DNA from: Lachnoanaerobaculum orale
GTDB lineage: Bacteria > Bacillota > Clostridia > Lachnospirales > Lachnospiraceae
Length of the DNA: 64,000 nucleotides
Direction: 5' to 3'
NCBI RefSeq assembly: GCF_003862485.1
Contig: NZ_RRCM01000001.1
Coordinates: 747,805-811,804 of the forward strand
The notes beneath the pieces are model-generated. The model was not told the DNA's origin. It ran no database searches and saw only the letters and a program-made list of their open reading frames with translations. Each line of letters opens with the position of its first letter. Positions within the stretch are counted from its first letter, which is position 1. A program made the translations under genes and the position numbers. Shown in pieces: positions 6,608-16,484 of this stretch.

Positions 6608-9493
6608 TTGAGAGTAAACGATCTGGCAAAAGAAATAGGAAAAAAGAACAATGAGCTGACAGCATATTTGAAGGAAAAGGGCATAGATAAGGCTGCCATG
6701 TCAAATATATCAGCTGATGAAGAAAAAATGCTTAGAGAAAAATTTAATAATATAGATGGTAATAAAAAAGTGAATAATAAAGAGAATATAGAAAACAACA
6801 AGGCGGAAGAGACAACTAAAGTATCTGAGGGCAAAAAGGATGAAGCTCCGAAGAAAAAGGTAAATGTCGTGTTCAGACCGCAAAACGCACAGCAGATGAA
6901 TACAAAAAAATCAGTTTCAAAGGCAGGTACACAGGCAAAGAAGGCTGCAAAGAAAACTTCTGAAGGTGATGTATCAAAGCATACTCAAAATAAGAGTGCA
7001 GGTGAAGAAAAGAATAAGAGTGATATGCCAAAAGACGTAAAGAAAGAGGCAAAGAAGCAGGAGACAAGTGCTACTGTAGAGAAGGCACCTGTATCAAAGC
7101 CGGTTGAAAATACAGTATCGACTGCAGTAGAAGAAAAAAAGGCTGAACCTGTAAAGGAAGATGTAAAAGAGCCTGTTAAGCCGAGAAATGTCTATGCTGA
7201 GATGGAAGCTGCAAAAAAGGCTAAGGAAAATGCCGCGCCTATCAGAAATATCTTCAAGGAAAGAGAAGAAAGAGATAAGGCAAGAGGAAAAGATTCACGC
7301 TCTCAAAACAGAGACCAGAATAGAGACAAGAAGCCTTTTAACAGAGATAAGGATCAAAAGGGCAACTTCAAAAACGACAGAAATCAAAGGGGCAAAGACG
7401 GAGAGGGCAGAAACAGAAACTTTGCAGGCAAGGACAATAAGAGCTTTGGCAATTCAAACGACAGAAACAAAGACTTCTCCAAAGATAACGGCTCTAACAG
7501 AAGTTTTGGAAACAACAAACAGCAGGGCTTTAAGAAAAACGACTCAGCCGCAGGCGGTGTTCCTGTACTTGACGGCTTAGGAAAGAAGACTTCCAACAGA
7601 GTCAATAAAAACAACTTTAAAAATAACAATAAGAACGATAAGAAGCACAGAACCGAGGACGGACCTGCAAAGGGTAAGGTAAGCAAGCACCCGTTCATAA
7701 TGCCTGTAAAGCAGAAGGTGGAAGAGGTACAGGATGATATCAAAGAGATCATTATCCCTGAGACAATCACTATCAAGGAGTTTGCTTCAAAGCTTAAGCT
7801 TCAGCCTTCAACAATAGTAAAGAAGCTCTTCTTAAAAGGACAGATAGTTACATTGAATACGGAACTTACATTTGAGCAGGCTGAAGAGATTGCTCTTGAG
7901 TATGACGTTATCTGTACTATGGAAGAAAAGGTCGATGTTATCGGAGAGCTTTTGGCTGAAGAGGACGATCCGGAGGATACTTTGGTACCTAGACCGCCTG
8001 TAGTAGTGGTAATGGGTCATGTCGATCACGGTAAAACATCACTTCTTGACGCTATAAGAAAGACAAATGTTACCAGCAGAGAGGCAGGCGGTATCACACA
8101 GCATATCGGTGCATATATGGTAAAAATCAACGGAGAGCCTATCACTTTCCTTGATACACCGGGACATGAGGCGTTTACAGCAATGCGTATGCGTGGCGCG
8201 CAGGCTACAGATATTGCAGTACTTGTAGTAGCTGCGGATGACGGCGTGATGCCTCAGACTGTAGAGGCCATCAACCATGCAAAGGCTGCAGGTGTTGAGA
8301 TAATAGTTGCAATCAACAAGATAGACAGACCTGCCGCAAATATCGACAAGGTAAAGCAGGAGCTTTCAGAGTATGAGCTTATTCCTGAAGATTGGGGCGG
8401 TTCAACTATATTTGTACCTGTATCCGCAAAGACAGGAGAGGGTATCTCAAACCTTCTTGAGATGATAATACTTACAGCAGAAGTAAAAGAGCTTAAGGCA
8501 AATCCGAACAGAAAAGCAAGAGGTCTTGTAATAGAGGCCGAGCTTGATAAGGGTAAAGGACCTGTAGCCAGAATACTTGTTCAAAAGGGTACTCTTCATG
8601 TAGGAGATTTCATAGCGGCAGGAGCATGCTCAGGTAAGGTTCGTGCAATGATGAACGACAAGGGAGTCAAGGTAAAATCGGCAGGACCTTCAACACCTGT
8701 TGAGATCTTGGGACTTGACAGCGTACCGAATGCAGGTGAAGTATTTGTGGCTACAGAAAACGACAAGGAAGCTAAGGCATTTGCCGCAACCTTTATCTCA
8801 GAGAGCAAGAATAAGCTTATCGAAGATACCAAGGCAAAGCTTTCACTTGACGATTTGTTCAGCCAGATTAAGGCGGGAAATGTCAAGGAACTTCCTATAG
8901 TTGTAAAGGCCGATGTGCAGGGTTCTGTTGAGGCTGTAAAGCAGTCACTTACAAAACTTTCAAATGAAGAGGTTGCCGTAAAGGTAATCCACGGCGGCGT
9001 AGGCGCTATCAATGAGAGCGATGTTGTACTTGCGGCAGCAAGTAACGCAATTATTATCGGATTCAATGTAAAACCGGATCAGATGGCAAAGGCCACAGCT
9101 GAAAGAGAAAATGTCGACCTCAGACTTTATCGAGTAATCTATCAGGCAATCGAAGATATCGAGAGCGCTATGAAGGGTATGCTTGAGCCTATCTATGAGG
9201 AGAAGGTTATCGGACATGCGGAGATCAGACAGATCTTTAAGGCTTCAGGTGTCGGTAATATTGCAGGTAGCTATGTGCTTGACGGTAAGTTTGTAAGAGG
9301 ATGTAAGGTAAGAATTACAAGAGACGGAGAGCAGATCTTTGACGGAAATCTTGCATCACTTAAGAGATTTAAAGACGATGTTAAGGAAGTTGCCACAGGT
9401 TACGAGTGCGGTCTTGTATTTGAGAAGTTCAACGATATCAAGGAATTTGACCAGGTTGAAGCATATGATATGGTAGAAGTTCCGAGAAAGTAA
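6608..9493 (+). CDS. infB: Translation initiation factor IF-2
   Basis: 961 aa, starting at TTG with GGAGG eight bases upstream. An IF2 N-terminal subdomain (about 1-50) is followed by a long Lys/Asn/Arg-rich, probably disordered segment (about 55-370), a second IF2_N module (about 383-435) and the GTPase core. GTPase motifs are [14 protein letters not shown] (about 469), DTPGHEAF (G3) and NKID (G4), with SAKTGEG further on. The C-terminal half holds the two barrels and the fMet-tRNA-binding domain. The protein places initiator tRNA on the 30S subunit. The basic linker is larger than in E. coli but ordinary for clostridia. Confidence 0.97.
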   Translation: MRVNDLAKEIGKKNNELTAYLKEKGIDKAAMSNISADEEKMLREKFNNIDGNKKVNNKENIENNKAEETTKVSEGKKDEAPKKKVNVVFRPQNAQQMNTKKSVSKAGTQAKKAAKKTSEGDVSKHTQNKSAGEEKNKSDMPKDVKKEAKKQETSATVEKAPVSKPVENTVSTAVEEKKAEPVKEDVKEPVKPRNVYAEMEAAKKAKENAAPIRNIFKEREERDKARGKDSRSQNRDQNRDKKPFNRDKDQKGNFKNDRNQRGKDGEGRNRNFAGKDNKSFGNSNDRNKDFSKDNGSNRSFGNNKQQGFKKNDSAAGGVPVLDGLGKKTSNRVNKNNFKNNNKNDKKHRTEDGPAKGKVSKHPFIMPVKQKVEEVQDDIKEIIIPETITIKEFASKLKLQPSTIVKKLFLKGQIVTLNTELTFEQAEEIALEYDVICTMEEKVDVIGELLAEEDDPEDTLVPRPPVVVVMGHVDHGKTSLLDAIRKTNVTSREAGGITQHIGAYMVKINGEPITFLDTPGHEAFTAMRMRGAQATDIAVLVVAADDGVMPQTVEAINHAKAAGVEIIVAINKIDRPAANIDKVKQELSEYELIPEDWGGSTIFVPVSAKTGEGISNLLEMIILTAEVKELKANPNRKARGLVIEAELDKGKGPVARILVQKGTLHVGDFIAAGACSGKVRAMMNDKGVKVKSAGPSTPVEILGLDSVPNAGEVFVATENDKEAKAFAATFISESKNKLIEDTKAKLSLDDLFSQIKAGNVKELPIVVKADVQGSVEAVKQSLTKLSNEEVAVKVIHGGVGAINESDVVLAAASNAIIIGFNVKPDQMAKATAERENVDLRLYRVIYQAIEDIESAMKGMLEPIYEEKVIGHAEIRQIFKASGVGNIAGSYVLDGKFVRGCKVRITRDGEQIFDGNLASLKRFKDDVKEVATGYECGLVFEKFNDIKEFDQVEAYDMVEVPRK

Positions 9494-9506
9494 AAGAAAG
9501 GAATGT

Positions 9507-9878
9507 ATGAGAAAGAACAGTTTGAAGTCTACTATGATAAACTCGGAGGTAATGAAAACTGTATCTGAAATCATCAGGGGAGAGGTGAAGGACCCGAGAG
9601 TCGCACCTATGACCAGTGTTACAGATGCGGAGGTTACCACAGACTTAAAGTACGCTACAATATATGTCAGCGTACTTGGGGATGATGAGCAGTCAAAGAA
9701 GACATTGTTGGGATTAAAATCCTCTTCAGGCTTTATAAGAAAAGAGCTTGCGAGAAGATTGAACTTAAGAAACACACCTGAACTCAGGTTTGTTTTGGAC
9801 GAGTCATTGGCTTACGGTATGAAAATGGATAAGCTGATAGATGAAGTAATAAAAAAAGACGAGACGGGCAATGAATAA
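9507..9878 (+). CDS. rbfA: 30S ribosome-binding factor RbfA
   Basis: 123 aa, normal length. The KH-like fold shows EIIRGEVKDPRVAPMTSVTD, the DLKYATIYVSVLGDDE strand and the late RNTPELRFVLDESLAYG signature. RbfA binds the 16S 5' region during cold adaptation and 30S maturation. An AAAGGAA ribosome site precedes the ATG 13 bases after infB, and its end overlaps nrnA by eight bases. Confidence 0.95.
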   Translation: MRKNSLKSTMINSEVMKTVSEIIRGEVKDPRVAPMTSVTDAEVTTDLKYATIYVSVLGDDEQSKKTLLGLKSSSGFIRKELARRLNLRNTPELRFVLDESLAYGMKMDKLIDEVIKKDETGNE

Positions 9879-10818
9879 ATTATTAGAGCTTATTGAGAAT
9901 GCAAAAAATATAGCAATTACAGGGCATGTAAGCCCTGACGGAGATTGCACAGGTTCAACACTTGCACTTTATAACTATATAACTGAAAATTTTGAAGGTA
10001 AGCAGGTAAGAGTTTGCCTTGAGAAGCCGTCTATGAAGTTTTCATATATGAACGGGTTTGACCTGATAAGTGAAGACCCGTTTTTACAGGCGGATCTGTT
10101 GGTATCTTTAGATGCCTCTGACAGAGAAAGACTTGGAATCAGGGGTGCAATGCTTGATACTGCAAAGAACAGTATCTGCATAGACCACCATGTCACCAAT
10201 ACAAATTTTGCAAAGTTCAACATAGTGGAGGACTTTAGAAGTTCCACCTGTGAGCTTTTGTATACGCTGCTTGATTATGACAAAATCAGTGTAAATACGG
10301 CTGTTTGCCTATACACCGGAATAGTTCACGACTCAGGGGTGTTTAAATATCAGTCAACCACAAGGCAGACTATGGAAATAGCAGGCGCACTTATAGATAA
10401 GGGTTTTGATTTTACAAAGATTATTGATGATACCTATTTTAAGAAAGACTTCAACGCAACAAAGCTTTTGGGTTTGGTACTTACAAATGCCAAGCTGATA
10501 TTTGACGGTAAATGTTGTTACGGCTTGCTTGACTATGACACTTGGACAGGCTATATTGATGATAAGAAAAAAATGGATGGAATCATAGACAATCTCAGAA
10601 ATATAGACGGTGTGGAGATAGCATTATTTATGTATGAGACTGCCAAAGATGAACATAAGGTAAGTCTTCGCTCAATAAATGCGAATGTAAGCTCTATTGC
10701 CACGGCACTTGGCGGCGGAGGTCATATGAGGGCGGCAGGAGCTACAGTCTACGGCAAGGCTGATGAACTTTTGGAGAACACCATATTGCCTATGATAAAG
10801 AAAGAACTAAATGGCTAA
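9871..10818 (+). CDS. nrnA: DHH-family oligoribonuclease / pAp phosphatase NrnA
   Basis: 315 aa. The DHH phosphoesterase motifs are GHVSPDGDCTGS (about 18-29), a SLDASDRERLG segment, CIDHHVTN (the DHH triad, about 107-114) and, in the DHHA1 half, GGGGHMRAAGATV near the C-terminus. NrnA degrades very short RNAs and dephosphorylates 3'-phosphoadenosine 5'-phosphate. Position between rbfA and truB is the conserved Firmicutes one. It overlaps both neighbours by eight bases, so the three are translationally coupled. A longer DHH enzyme (RecJ or GdpP) is excluded by size and lack of extra domains. Confidence 0.9.
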   Translation: MNKLLELIENAKNIAITGHVSPDGDCTGSTLALYNYITENFEGKQVRVCLEKPSMKFSYMNGFDLISEDPFLQADLLVSLDASDRERLGIRGAMLDTAKNSICIDHHVTNTNFAKFNIVEDFRSSTCELLYTLLDYDKISVNTAVCLYTGIVHDSGVFKYQSTTRQTMEIAGALIDKGFDFTKIIDDTYFKKDFNATKLLGLVLTNAKLIFDGKCCYGLLDYDTWTGYIDDKKKMDGIIDNLRNIDGVEIALFMYETAKDEHKVSLRSINANVSSIATALGGGGHMRAAGATVYGKADELLENTILPMIKKELNG

Positions 10819-11695
10819 GAATACTTATAACGGTATAATAAATATCTTTAAAGAAAAAGGTTATACCTCTCACGATGTCGTAGCAAAGATGAGAGGTATA
10901 TTAAAGCAAAAAAAGATAGGACATTCAGGTACTTTGGACCCTGATGCTACAGGTGTACTTCCCGTTTTACTTGGGAATGCAACCGTACTTTCGGATATGC
11001 TTACAGACAAGTCAAAAGAGTATGAGGCGGTGTTGCTTTTGGGTATGTCCACAGATACTCAGGATATATCAGGTGAGATATTAAAAAAAGCCGATACTTC
11101 ATCATTGAAAGAAGATGATGTAAAGTCTGTAATACTTTCCTTTTTAGGTGAGTATATGCAGCTGCCGCCGATGTATTCCGCACTTAAAGTGGGCGGTAAA
11201 AAACTTGTGGACTTGGCAAGAGAAGGCAAGGAAGTCAAAAGAGAGCCGAGAAAAGTTCATATTTTTGATATCGACATTATAGATATAAGTCTGCCGAGAG
11301 TTAAGTTTAAAGCCAAGGTATCAAAGGGTACATATATAAGGACGCTATGTCATGATATAGGAGAAAAGCTTTTAGTAGGCGGTTGCATGGAGTCACTTAT
11401 AAGGACGAGAGTGGATAGGTTTGACATAAAAGGGGCGCTTACCCTTAATAAGGTTGAAGAAAGAAGAGAGTGTATAAATAATGATATAATGAGCGTGGAA
11501 GAATACTTTTCCTTCCTGCCGAAGATAAATACCTCTGCCGAATTTGACAAGTATCTGTACAACGGCAATAAGTTAAAGCTTAATAAGGATTTTGAATTAA
11601 GTGAATTATACAGATTATATGATTCACAGGATAGATTTATTGCGATATATAGAAGAGAGATGACTGAACTGAAGCCATTTAAGATGTTTTTATAG
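10811..11695 (+). CDS. truB: tRNA pseudouridine-55 synthase TruB
   Basis: 294 aa. The catalytic Asp is in HSGTLDPDATGVLPV (about residues 37-51). KEYEAVLLLGMSTDTQD, MYSALKVGGKKL and KGTYIRTLCHDIGE are family blocks. TruB makes pseudouridine 55 in the T-loop of elongator tRNAs. The C-terminus is a short PUA-like tail. It overlaps nrnA by eight bases and is followed 12 bases later by ribF, the standard truB-ribF pairing. Confidence 0.95.
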   Translation: MAKNTYNGIINIFKEKGYTSHDVVAKMRGILKQKKIGHSGTLDPDATGVLPVLLGNATVLSDMLTDKSKEYEAVLLLGMSTDTQDISGEILKKADTSSLKEDDVKSVILSFLGEYMQLPPMYSALKVGGKKLVDLAREGKEVKREPRKVHIFDIDIIDISLPRVKFKAKVSKGTYIRTLCHDIGEKLLVGGCMESLIRTRVDRFDIKGALTLNKVEERRECINNDIMSVEEYFSFLPKINTSAEFDKYLYNGNKLKLNKDFELSELYRLYDSQDRFIAIYRREMTELKPFKMFL

Positions 11696-11707
11696 ACAGG
11701 TGATAAT

Positions 11708-12658
11708 GTGATTACATTTATAAATACAACTGACATAAATATAACAGAAAAAACAGCTGTTGTTATCGGAAAGTTTGACGGTGAACACAGAGGGCACAGA
11801 AAGTTGTTTAGGACGCTTAAGAAAGAGGCGACCGAAAGAGGACTGAAGACTGTGGTATTTTCCTTCAGGATATTGCCGTCAAATATTGTAAAAAATAAAC
11901 ATACCACACAGATTTTTACAAATGTGGAAAGAAGAAAAAAATTAGAAGAACTTGGAATTGATTACTATATAGAGTATCCCTTCAATATGGATATCGCAAG
12001 ACTCACAGGTGAGGAGTTCTTAAAAGATATTCTTATAGGAAAGCTTGGCATGGCTGAGATAGTGGCAGGAGACGATGCGGCTTTCGGCTATAAAAAAAGC
12101 GGTAATATAGAGCTGCTTAACAGGCTTTCAAAGGAATGGGGCTTTGATGTAAAGATAATTACAAAGGAAAAAGACGATTTCCAAAATGATATAAGCTCCA
12201 CACTTATCAGGTCAAAGCTTGATGAGGGAGATATGGAAGAAGCCAATAAGCTTTTAGGAGGAGTATATTCTATAAGCGGTGTTGTTGAAGAGGGAAATAA
12301 GCTCGGTGTTAAGCTGGGTTTTCCGACACTGAATATTTTTCCTTCAAGTGAGAAGCACCTGCCCAAATCCGGAGTGTATGCGTCAAGAGTAAGAATAGGC
12401 GATGACGATACACTCTATTTAGGGCTTACAAATGTAGGTTCAAATCCAAGTATAAAAGATGATAAAAAGGACCATATTGCAAGGGTTGAGACATATCTCT
12501 ACAACTTTGACGCCACACTTTACGGCAGAGAGATAGAGGTATATCTTTATAAATATATAAGACCTGAGATAAAGTTTGAAAGTTTGGAGGCTTTAAAGAG
12601 CCAAATAAGCAAGGACAAAGTGGAAGTATTGAACTTCCTGAACAGTCATGCAAATTAA
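11708..12658 (+). CDS. ribF: Bifunctional riboflavin kinase / FAD synthetase
   Basis: 316 aa, with a GTG start six bases after AGGTG. The N-terminal FAD synthetase half has the nucleotidyltransferase motif GKFDGEHRGH (about 21-30), where the usual hydrophobic residue before His is Glu. It also has the late STLIRSKLDEGD segment. The C-terminal riboflavin kinase half has KLGFPTLNIFP, GVYASRV, TNVGSNPSI and VETYLYNFD. It converts riboflavin to FMN and then FAD. The Glu substitution may be benign because the adjoining His-x-x-His is intact. It is the last core member of the operon before the DUF1292 gene. Confidence 0.93.
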   Translation: MITFINTTDINITEKTAVVIGKFDGEHRGHRKLFRTLKKEATERGLKTVVFSFRILPSNIVKNKHTTQIFTNVERRKKLEELGIDYYIEYPFNMDIARLTGEEFLKDILIGKLGMAEIVAGDDAAFGYKKSGNIELLNRLSKEWGFDVKIITKEKDDFQNDISSTLIRSKLDEGDMEEANKLLGGVYSISGVVEEGNKLGVKLGFPTLNIFPSSEKHLPKSGVYASRVRIGDDDTLYLGLTNVGSNPSIKDDKKDHIARVETYLYNFDATLYGREIEVYLYKYIRPEIKFESLEALKSQISKDKVEVLNFLNSHAN

Positions 12659-12667
12659 AGGAGAGCT

Positions 12668-12991
12668 ATGGAAGAGAAAGATTTATTTGAAAATGGTATT
12701 GTAGATGACGGAAGTGTATCTGTTTCTATCACACTTGATGATGACACGGTATTGGAGTGCATTGTATTAAATATATTCAGTGCAGGTGACAGAGAGTATA
12801 TTGCGGTAATGCCTGAGACGGATGACGAGGAGGGAACGGTATATCTTTACAGATATTCAGAGACAGAAGACGGTCAGCCTGAGCTTACCAATATAGAGAC
12901 AGATGAAGAATATGAGATAGTTGCAGATGCCTTTGACGAGCTTCTTGACGATGAAGAGTTTGAGGATATGCTTGGAGACGATGAATTCTAA
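12668..12991 (+). CDS. DUF1292 family acidic protein
   Basis: 107 aa, very acidic. SVSITLDDDTVLECIVLNIF followed by REYIAVMPE and EGTVYLYRY is the DUF1292 core, and the last third is an Asp/Glu-rich tail ending in DDEF. The family is widespread in Firmicutes, often near RNA-processing genes, and has no established function. A ribosome site AAGGAGAG lies just upstream, ten bases after ribF, so it is probably cotranscribed. A clear terminator follows. Confidence 0.82.
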   Translation: MEEKDLFENGIVDDGSVSVSITLDDDTVLECIVLNIFSAGDREYIAVMPETDDEEGTVYLYRYSETEDGQPELTNIETDEEYEIVADAFDELLDDEEFEDMLGDDEF

Positions 12992-13008
12992 ATAAAATGC
13001 AAAATCAG

Positions 13009-13045
13009 GTTACAGTTTGACAATGCGGTTAAACTGTAACTTTTT
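13009..13045 (+). terminator. Intrinsic terminator of the rimP-ribF operon
   Basis: GTTACAGTTT (13009-13018) pairs perfectly with AAACTGTAAC (13031-13040) and is followed by TTTTT. It closes the long operon after the DUF1292 gene. Confidence 0.88.
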
Positions 13046-13051
13046 GCATAT

Positions 13052-13669
13052 ATGGTGAAGGAAATGAAAAAAGAATTAGACTATTTTAATGTTGACGGTA
13101 AATATGGATGGGACCAAAACGATTTTAAGGACCTTTGGATGAATAAGGGCGGATGTGCCTGTGTAACCGCTTGTGACAGCTTTATTTATATGAGAAAGTA
13201 TATGGGTAAGGATAAGCTCTATCCATATGATATTGACAGGATAACTTCCCTTGATTACATTGACTTTTCAAACAGCGTAAAGCCTTATTTAAGACCCAGA
13301 ATAACGGGAATTGACAGACTTGAGATATATGTGGACGGAGTAAGTGAGTTTTTGGAAGATATGGATGAGCATTCTATAAGTCTGTCGGAATTTTCAGGCG
13401 ACAACTCACTTGATGATGCAAAAAATGCAGTAAAATCACAGATAGACAGGGGACTTTTGGTGCCGATGCTTGTTCTTATGCATAAGAATACAAAGTACAG
13501 AGATTTTTCATGGCATTGGTTTTTGCTTACCGGATATGACGAGGAAGTGGATAAGTTTTTGGTCAAGGTGGTAAGCTATGGAAGCTACAGGTGGTTTGAC
13601 CTTAAAGAGCTTTGGAATACAGGCTATAGAAGAAAGGGCGGATTGATACTCTTTAATAAAAATGCTTGA
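13052..13669 (+). CDS. Uncharacterised protein, possible papain-like (C39-type) fold
   Basis: 205 aa, no signal peptide or membrane segment. A Cys-containing stretch GGCACVTACDS (Cys35, Cys37) near the N-terminus, a SWHWFLLTGYDEE segment with His about 120 residues later, and a final VKVVSYGSYRWFDL strand resemble the Cys-His order of C39-like papain folds, where the Cys begins a helix and the His begins a strand. This is an inference from motif order only; function is unknown. The start is uncertain: the ATG at 13052 lacks a ribosome site, while the in-frame ATG at 13064 has GAAGG very close. Its stop codon lies inside the -35 box of the next promoter. Confidence 0.6.
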   Translation: MVKEMKKELDYFNVDGKYGWDQNDFKDLWMNKGGCACVTACDSFIYMRKYMGKDKLYPYDIDRITSLDYIDFSNSVKPYLRPRITGIDRLEIYVDGVSEFLEDMDEHSISLSEFSGDNSLDDAKNAVKSQIDRGLLVPMLVLMHKNTKYRDFSWHWFLLTGYDEEVDKFLVKVVSYGSYRWFDLKELWNTGYRRKGGLILFNKNA

Positions 13670-13694
13670 CAATATCTTAAATAGAGCATAGATT
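13666..13694 (+). promoter_or_regulatory. Promoter for pncB-nudC
   Basis: TTGACA (13666-13671) and TAGATT (13689-13694) with a 17-base spacer lie 42 bases before pncB. The TGA stop of the preceding gene is contained in the -35 box. Confidence 0.6.
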
Positions 13695-13736
13695 GGTAGA
13701 AAAGGCTTATGTAGTTGCCGGAAAAAGGATGGAAGA

Positions 13737-15203
13737 ATGATGGATAAAAGAAATTTGACATTACTGACAGACTTGTATGAACTTACAATGATGCAGGGAT
13801 ATTATGTGGAAAACAGCGCCAATGAAACAGTTATTTTTGATATGTTTTACAGATCAAATCCGAATAAGAACGGATATGCAATATGTGCGGGACTTGACCA
13901 AGTCATCGACTACATAAACAACCTGCACTTTGATGATGAAGATATAGAATATCTGAGAGGTACAAAGATATTCAGAGATGATTTTTTGGAGTACTTAAGA
14001 AACTTCAAGTTTACAGGAGATATCTACGCTATACCTGAGGGTAGCGTTATCTTCCCGAGAGAGCCGCTTGTAAAGGTTATTGCACCTATAATGCAGGCAC
14101 AGCTTATAGAGACCGCACTGCTAAATATCATAAACCATCAGTCACTGATAGCAACCAAAGCAGCAAGAGTTGTTTTGGCTGCGGAAGGTGACGGAGTTAT
14201 GGAGTTCGGACTTAGAAGAGCACAGGGACCTGACGCAGGTATATACGGTGCCAGAGCGGCAATGATAGCAGGTTGTGTGGGAACCAGCAATGTACTGTGC
14301 GGAAGAATGTTTGATGTACCGGTACTGGGAACACATGCACACAGCTGGATAATGAGTTTTCCGGATGAGCTTACCGCATTCAGAGCATATGCAAAGACAT
14401 TCCCTACAGCATGTACGCTTTTGGTAGATACTTATGATACCTTAAAATCAGGTATACCGAATGCGATAACAGTATTTAAAGAGATGAGAGCGGCAGGCAT
14501 ACCTCTTAAAAACTACGGTATCAGACTTGACAGCGGTGACCTTGCATATCTGTCAAAAAGAGCTAAAGAAATGCTTGATGAGGCTGGTTTTAGTGATGCT
14601 GTTATATCCGCTTCAAACGACCTTGATGAGAATATTATTTCTTCATTGAAATTGCAGGGTGCCACCATCAACAGATGGGGTGTAGGTACAAATCTTATCA
14701 CATCCAAGGATTGTCCTGCATTCGGAGGTGTATATAAGCTTGCAGCTGTTAAGGATGATAAGAACGGCGAGTTTATACCGAAGATAAAGTTGTCTGAAAA
14801 TGCGGAAAAGATTACAAACCCGGGAAATAAGAAAATATACAGGATTTACAATAAGAAGACAGGTAAGATAATAGCCGATTATATATGCTTGGAAGATGAG
14901 ATTTTATCTGAAGATGAATCACTTATGCTTTTTGACCCTGTGGAGACATGGAAGAGGACAAAGCTTAATGCAGGTTCATTTGAGGTTAAGGAGCTTTTGG
15001 TTCCGGTATTTAAAAACGGTGAATGTGTATATAAGTCACCTTCAGTAATGGAGATAAGAGATTTTTGTAAGAAGGAGCTTGATACTCTTTGGGATGAGTC
15101 AAAGAGACTTGCATACCCTCATGAGACTTATGTAGACTTGTCACAGAAGCTTTGGGATATGAGATATGAATTATTGCAAAAATATCATTATCAGGAGTTA
15201 TAA
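13737..15203 (+). CDS. pncB: Nicotinate phosphoribosyltransferase
   Basis: 488 aa, the usual length of the Firmicutes type. It joins nicotinate to PRPP, giving nicotinate mononucleotide for NAD salvage. Characteristic stretches are LLTDLYELTMMQGYY at the N-terminus, EFGLRRAQGPDAG (about 158-170, containing the catalytic-site His-equivalent region), GTHAHSWIMSF and RLDSGDLAYLS. The neighbour nudC hydrolyses NAD(H), so the two form an NAD-turnover pair under one promoter. Confidence 0.93.
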   Translation: MMDKRNLTLLTDLYELTMMQGYYVENSANETVIFDMFYRSNPNKNGYAICAGLDQVIDYINNLHFDDEDIEYLRGTKIFRDDFLEYLRNFKFTGDIYAIPEGSVIFPREPLVKVIAPIMQAQLIETALLNIINHQSLIATKAARVVLAAEGDGVMEFGLRRAQGPDAGIYGARAAMIAGCVGTSNVLCGRMFDVPVLGTHAHSWIMSFPDELTAFRAYAKTFPTACTLLVDTYDTLKSGIPNAITVFKEMRAAGIPLKNYGIRLDSGDLAYLSKRAKEMLDEAGFSDAVISASNDLDENIISSLKLQGATINRWGVGTNLITSKDCPAFGGVYKLAAVKDDKNGEFIPKIKLSENAEKITNPGNKKIYRIYNKKTGKIIADYICLEDEILSEDESLMLFDPVETWKRTKLNAGSFEVKELLVPVFKNGECVYKSPSVMEIRDFCKKELDTLWDESKRLAYPHETYVDLSQKLWDMRYELLQKYHYQEL

Positions 15204-15216
15204 ATAGATAGAAATT

Positions 15217-16062
15217 ATGATACAGGAGATATACCCTAAGGTCTTTTATCCTGAGTTCAGGAATAAGAAGGCTACAAATAAAAAATCATTTGTTTTACAT
15301 TTTGAATACAATAAAGTAATGCTTATAAAGGATGTAGTGACAGGAGAGATAAGACTTCCGAGGTTTGAGGATTTAGAAGATGACGATGAGAATATATATG
15401 AAAAGTCTTATTATGTAAACGCTGTAGACGATGAGGAATTTTATCTGGTTGATGATATACAGGTACCTGAGTTCGGCGGTTTCTATATGGAAGGAATGCA
15501 GGTATTTCGTGAATTTTCACCACAGTATCAGGCATTTGCAGCCATCAGTGCATCGCAGGTCTACAGATGGATGAAGAGCAGGAAATACTGCGGATACTGC
15601 GGAACGGTTACAGAGAAGTCAAATACCGAAAGAGCGTTGATTTGCCCGAAGTGTAAGAATATAGAATATCCTAAGATATCTCCTGCAATTATAGTGGCTA
15701 TAAGGGATGGAAACAGACTGCTTCTGACAAAGAATGTAAAGGGTACATATAAGTTTTATGCGCTTGTAGCAGGCTTTGTCGAGGTGGGAGAGAGCCTTGA
15801 AGATGCTGTAAGAAGAGAGGTTATGGAAGAAGTGGGGCTTAAGGTGAAGAATATACAAAGTTATAAGTCACAGCCTTGGTCATTTTCAGATTCTCTTATG
15901 CTTGCCTTTATTGCGGACTTGGACGGCGATGATAAGATTACAATACAGGAAGAAGAACTCTCTGAGGCAAGATGGTTTGAGAGAGAGGATGTTCCCGTAC
16001 TTCCTTTTCATATCAGTGTCGGACATGAACTTATACAAAAATTTAGAGACGGTGAAATATAA
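15217..16062 (+). CDS. nudC: NADH pyrophosphatase / NAD-cap hydrolase NudC
   Basis: 281 aa. A zinc ribbon (CGYCG and CPKC, about residues 126-147) precedes a Nudix domain whose box is AGFVEVGESLEDAVRREVMEE. Just after it comes SQPWSF, the NudC-type signature (usually SQPWPFP). Such enzymes split NADH into NMNH and AMP and can remove NAD caps from RNA. It follows pncB by 13 bases in an apparent two-gene operon and ends in a strong terminator. The N-terminal 120 residues are less conserved, as usual. Confidence 0.9.
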   Translation: MIQEIYPKVFYPEFRNKKATNKKSFVLHFEYNKVMLIKDVVTGEIRLPRFEDLEDDDENIYEKSYYVNAVDDEEFYLVDDIQVPEFGGFYMEGMQVFREFSPQYQAFAAISASQVYRWMKSRKYCGYCGTVTEKSNTERALICPKCKNIEYPKISPAIIVAIRDGNRLLLTKNVKGTYKFYALVAGFVEVGESLEDAVRREVMEEVGLKVKNIQSYKSQPWSFSDSLMLAFIADLDGDDKITIQEEELSEARWFEREDVPVLPFHISVGHELIQKFRDGEI

Positions 16063-16087
16063 AAAGTCGGGGAAACCCGACTTTTTT
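16062..16087. terminator. Bidirectional terminator between nudC and the DUF2752 gene
   Basis: AAGTCGGG (16064-16071) pairs with CCCGACTT (16076-16083) around GAAA, with A-run and T-run on the two sides. It can serve both the rightward nudC operon and the leftward gene ending at 16086. Confidence 0.9.
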
Positions 16088-16475
16088 ATGGCAGTCTGTA
16101 TGGATAAAACGGCAGATTCCTTATAATGCCGTATATTATTAAAATCACTATAAGTACAATCATTATATTATTTTCAATAGGACTTATCCTTCTTTGCCCT
16201 GTTTTTATATATCTTATCTGATAGAAGATATAATACAGTACAATGACCGGTGTCAGAAAGATAAGTATCTGATTATAATAAAATGCCGATTTTATGTCGC
16301 CATGTGAGAGTGCGACGCACATTCTGCTGACACCGCAGCTTGGGCAGTCAAGATGTGTAAGCGTTTTGAAAGCACATGGTATTCTTATATGAAAATTATA
16401 GAGTATATATAAAAAAATACCAAGGCAAAGAATCGCAATGGTATTTTTTATTGTTCGTATCAGTCTGTTTTTCAT
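16086..16475 (-). CDS. DUF2752 membrane protein
   Basis: 129 aa. An N-terminal helix, then LTHLDCPSCGVSRMCVALSHGD, the Cys-x-x-Cys signature of DUF2752, followed by two more membrane helices (about 70-88 and 100-118). The function of the family is unknown. It is transcribed leftward, 9 bases after a second small membrane protein; both are often found together in Lachnospiraceae (family knowledge, not shown here). Translation ends in the shared terminator with nudC. Confidence 0.78.
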   Translation of the reverse strand: MKNRLIRTIKNTIAILCLGIFLYILYNFHIRIPCAFKTLTHLDCPSCGVSRMCVALSHGDIKSAFYYNQILIFLTPVIVLYYIFYQIRYIKTGQRRISPIENNIMIVLIVILIIYGIIRNLPFYPYRLP

Positions 16476-16484
16476 ATATTTATG

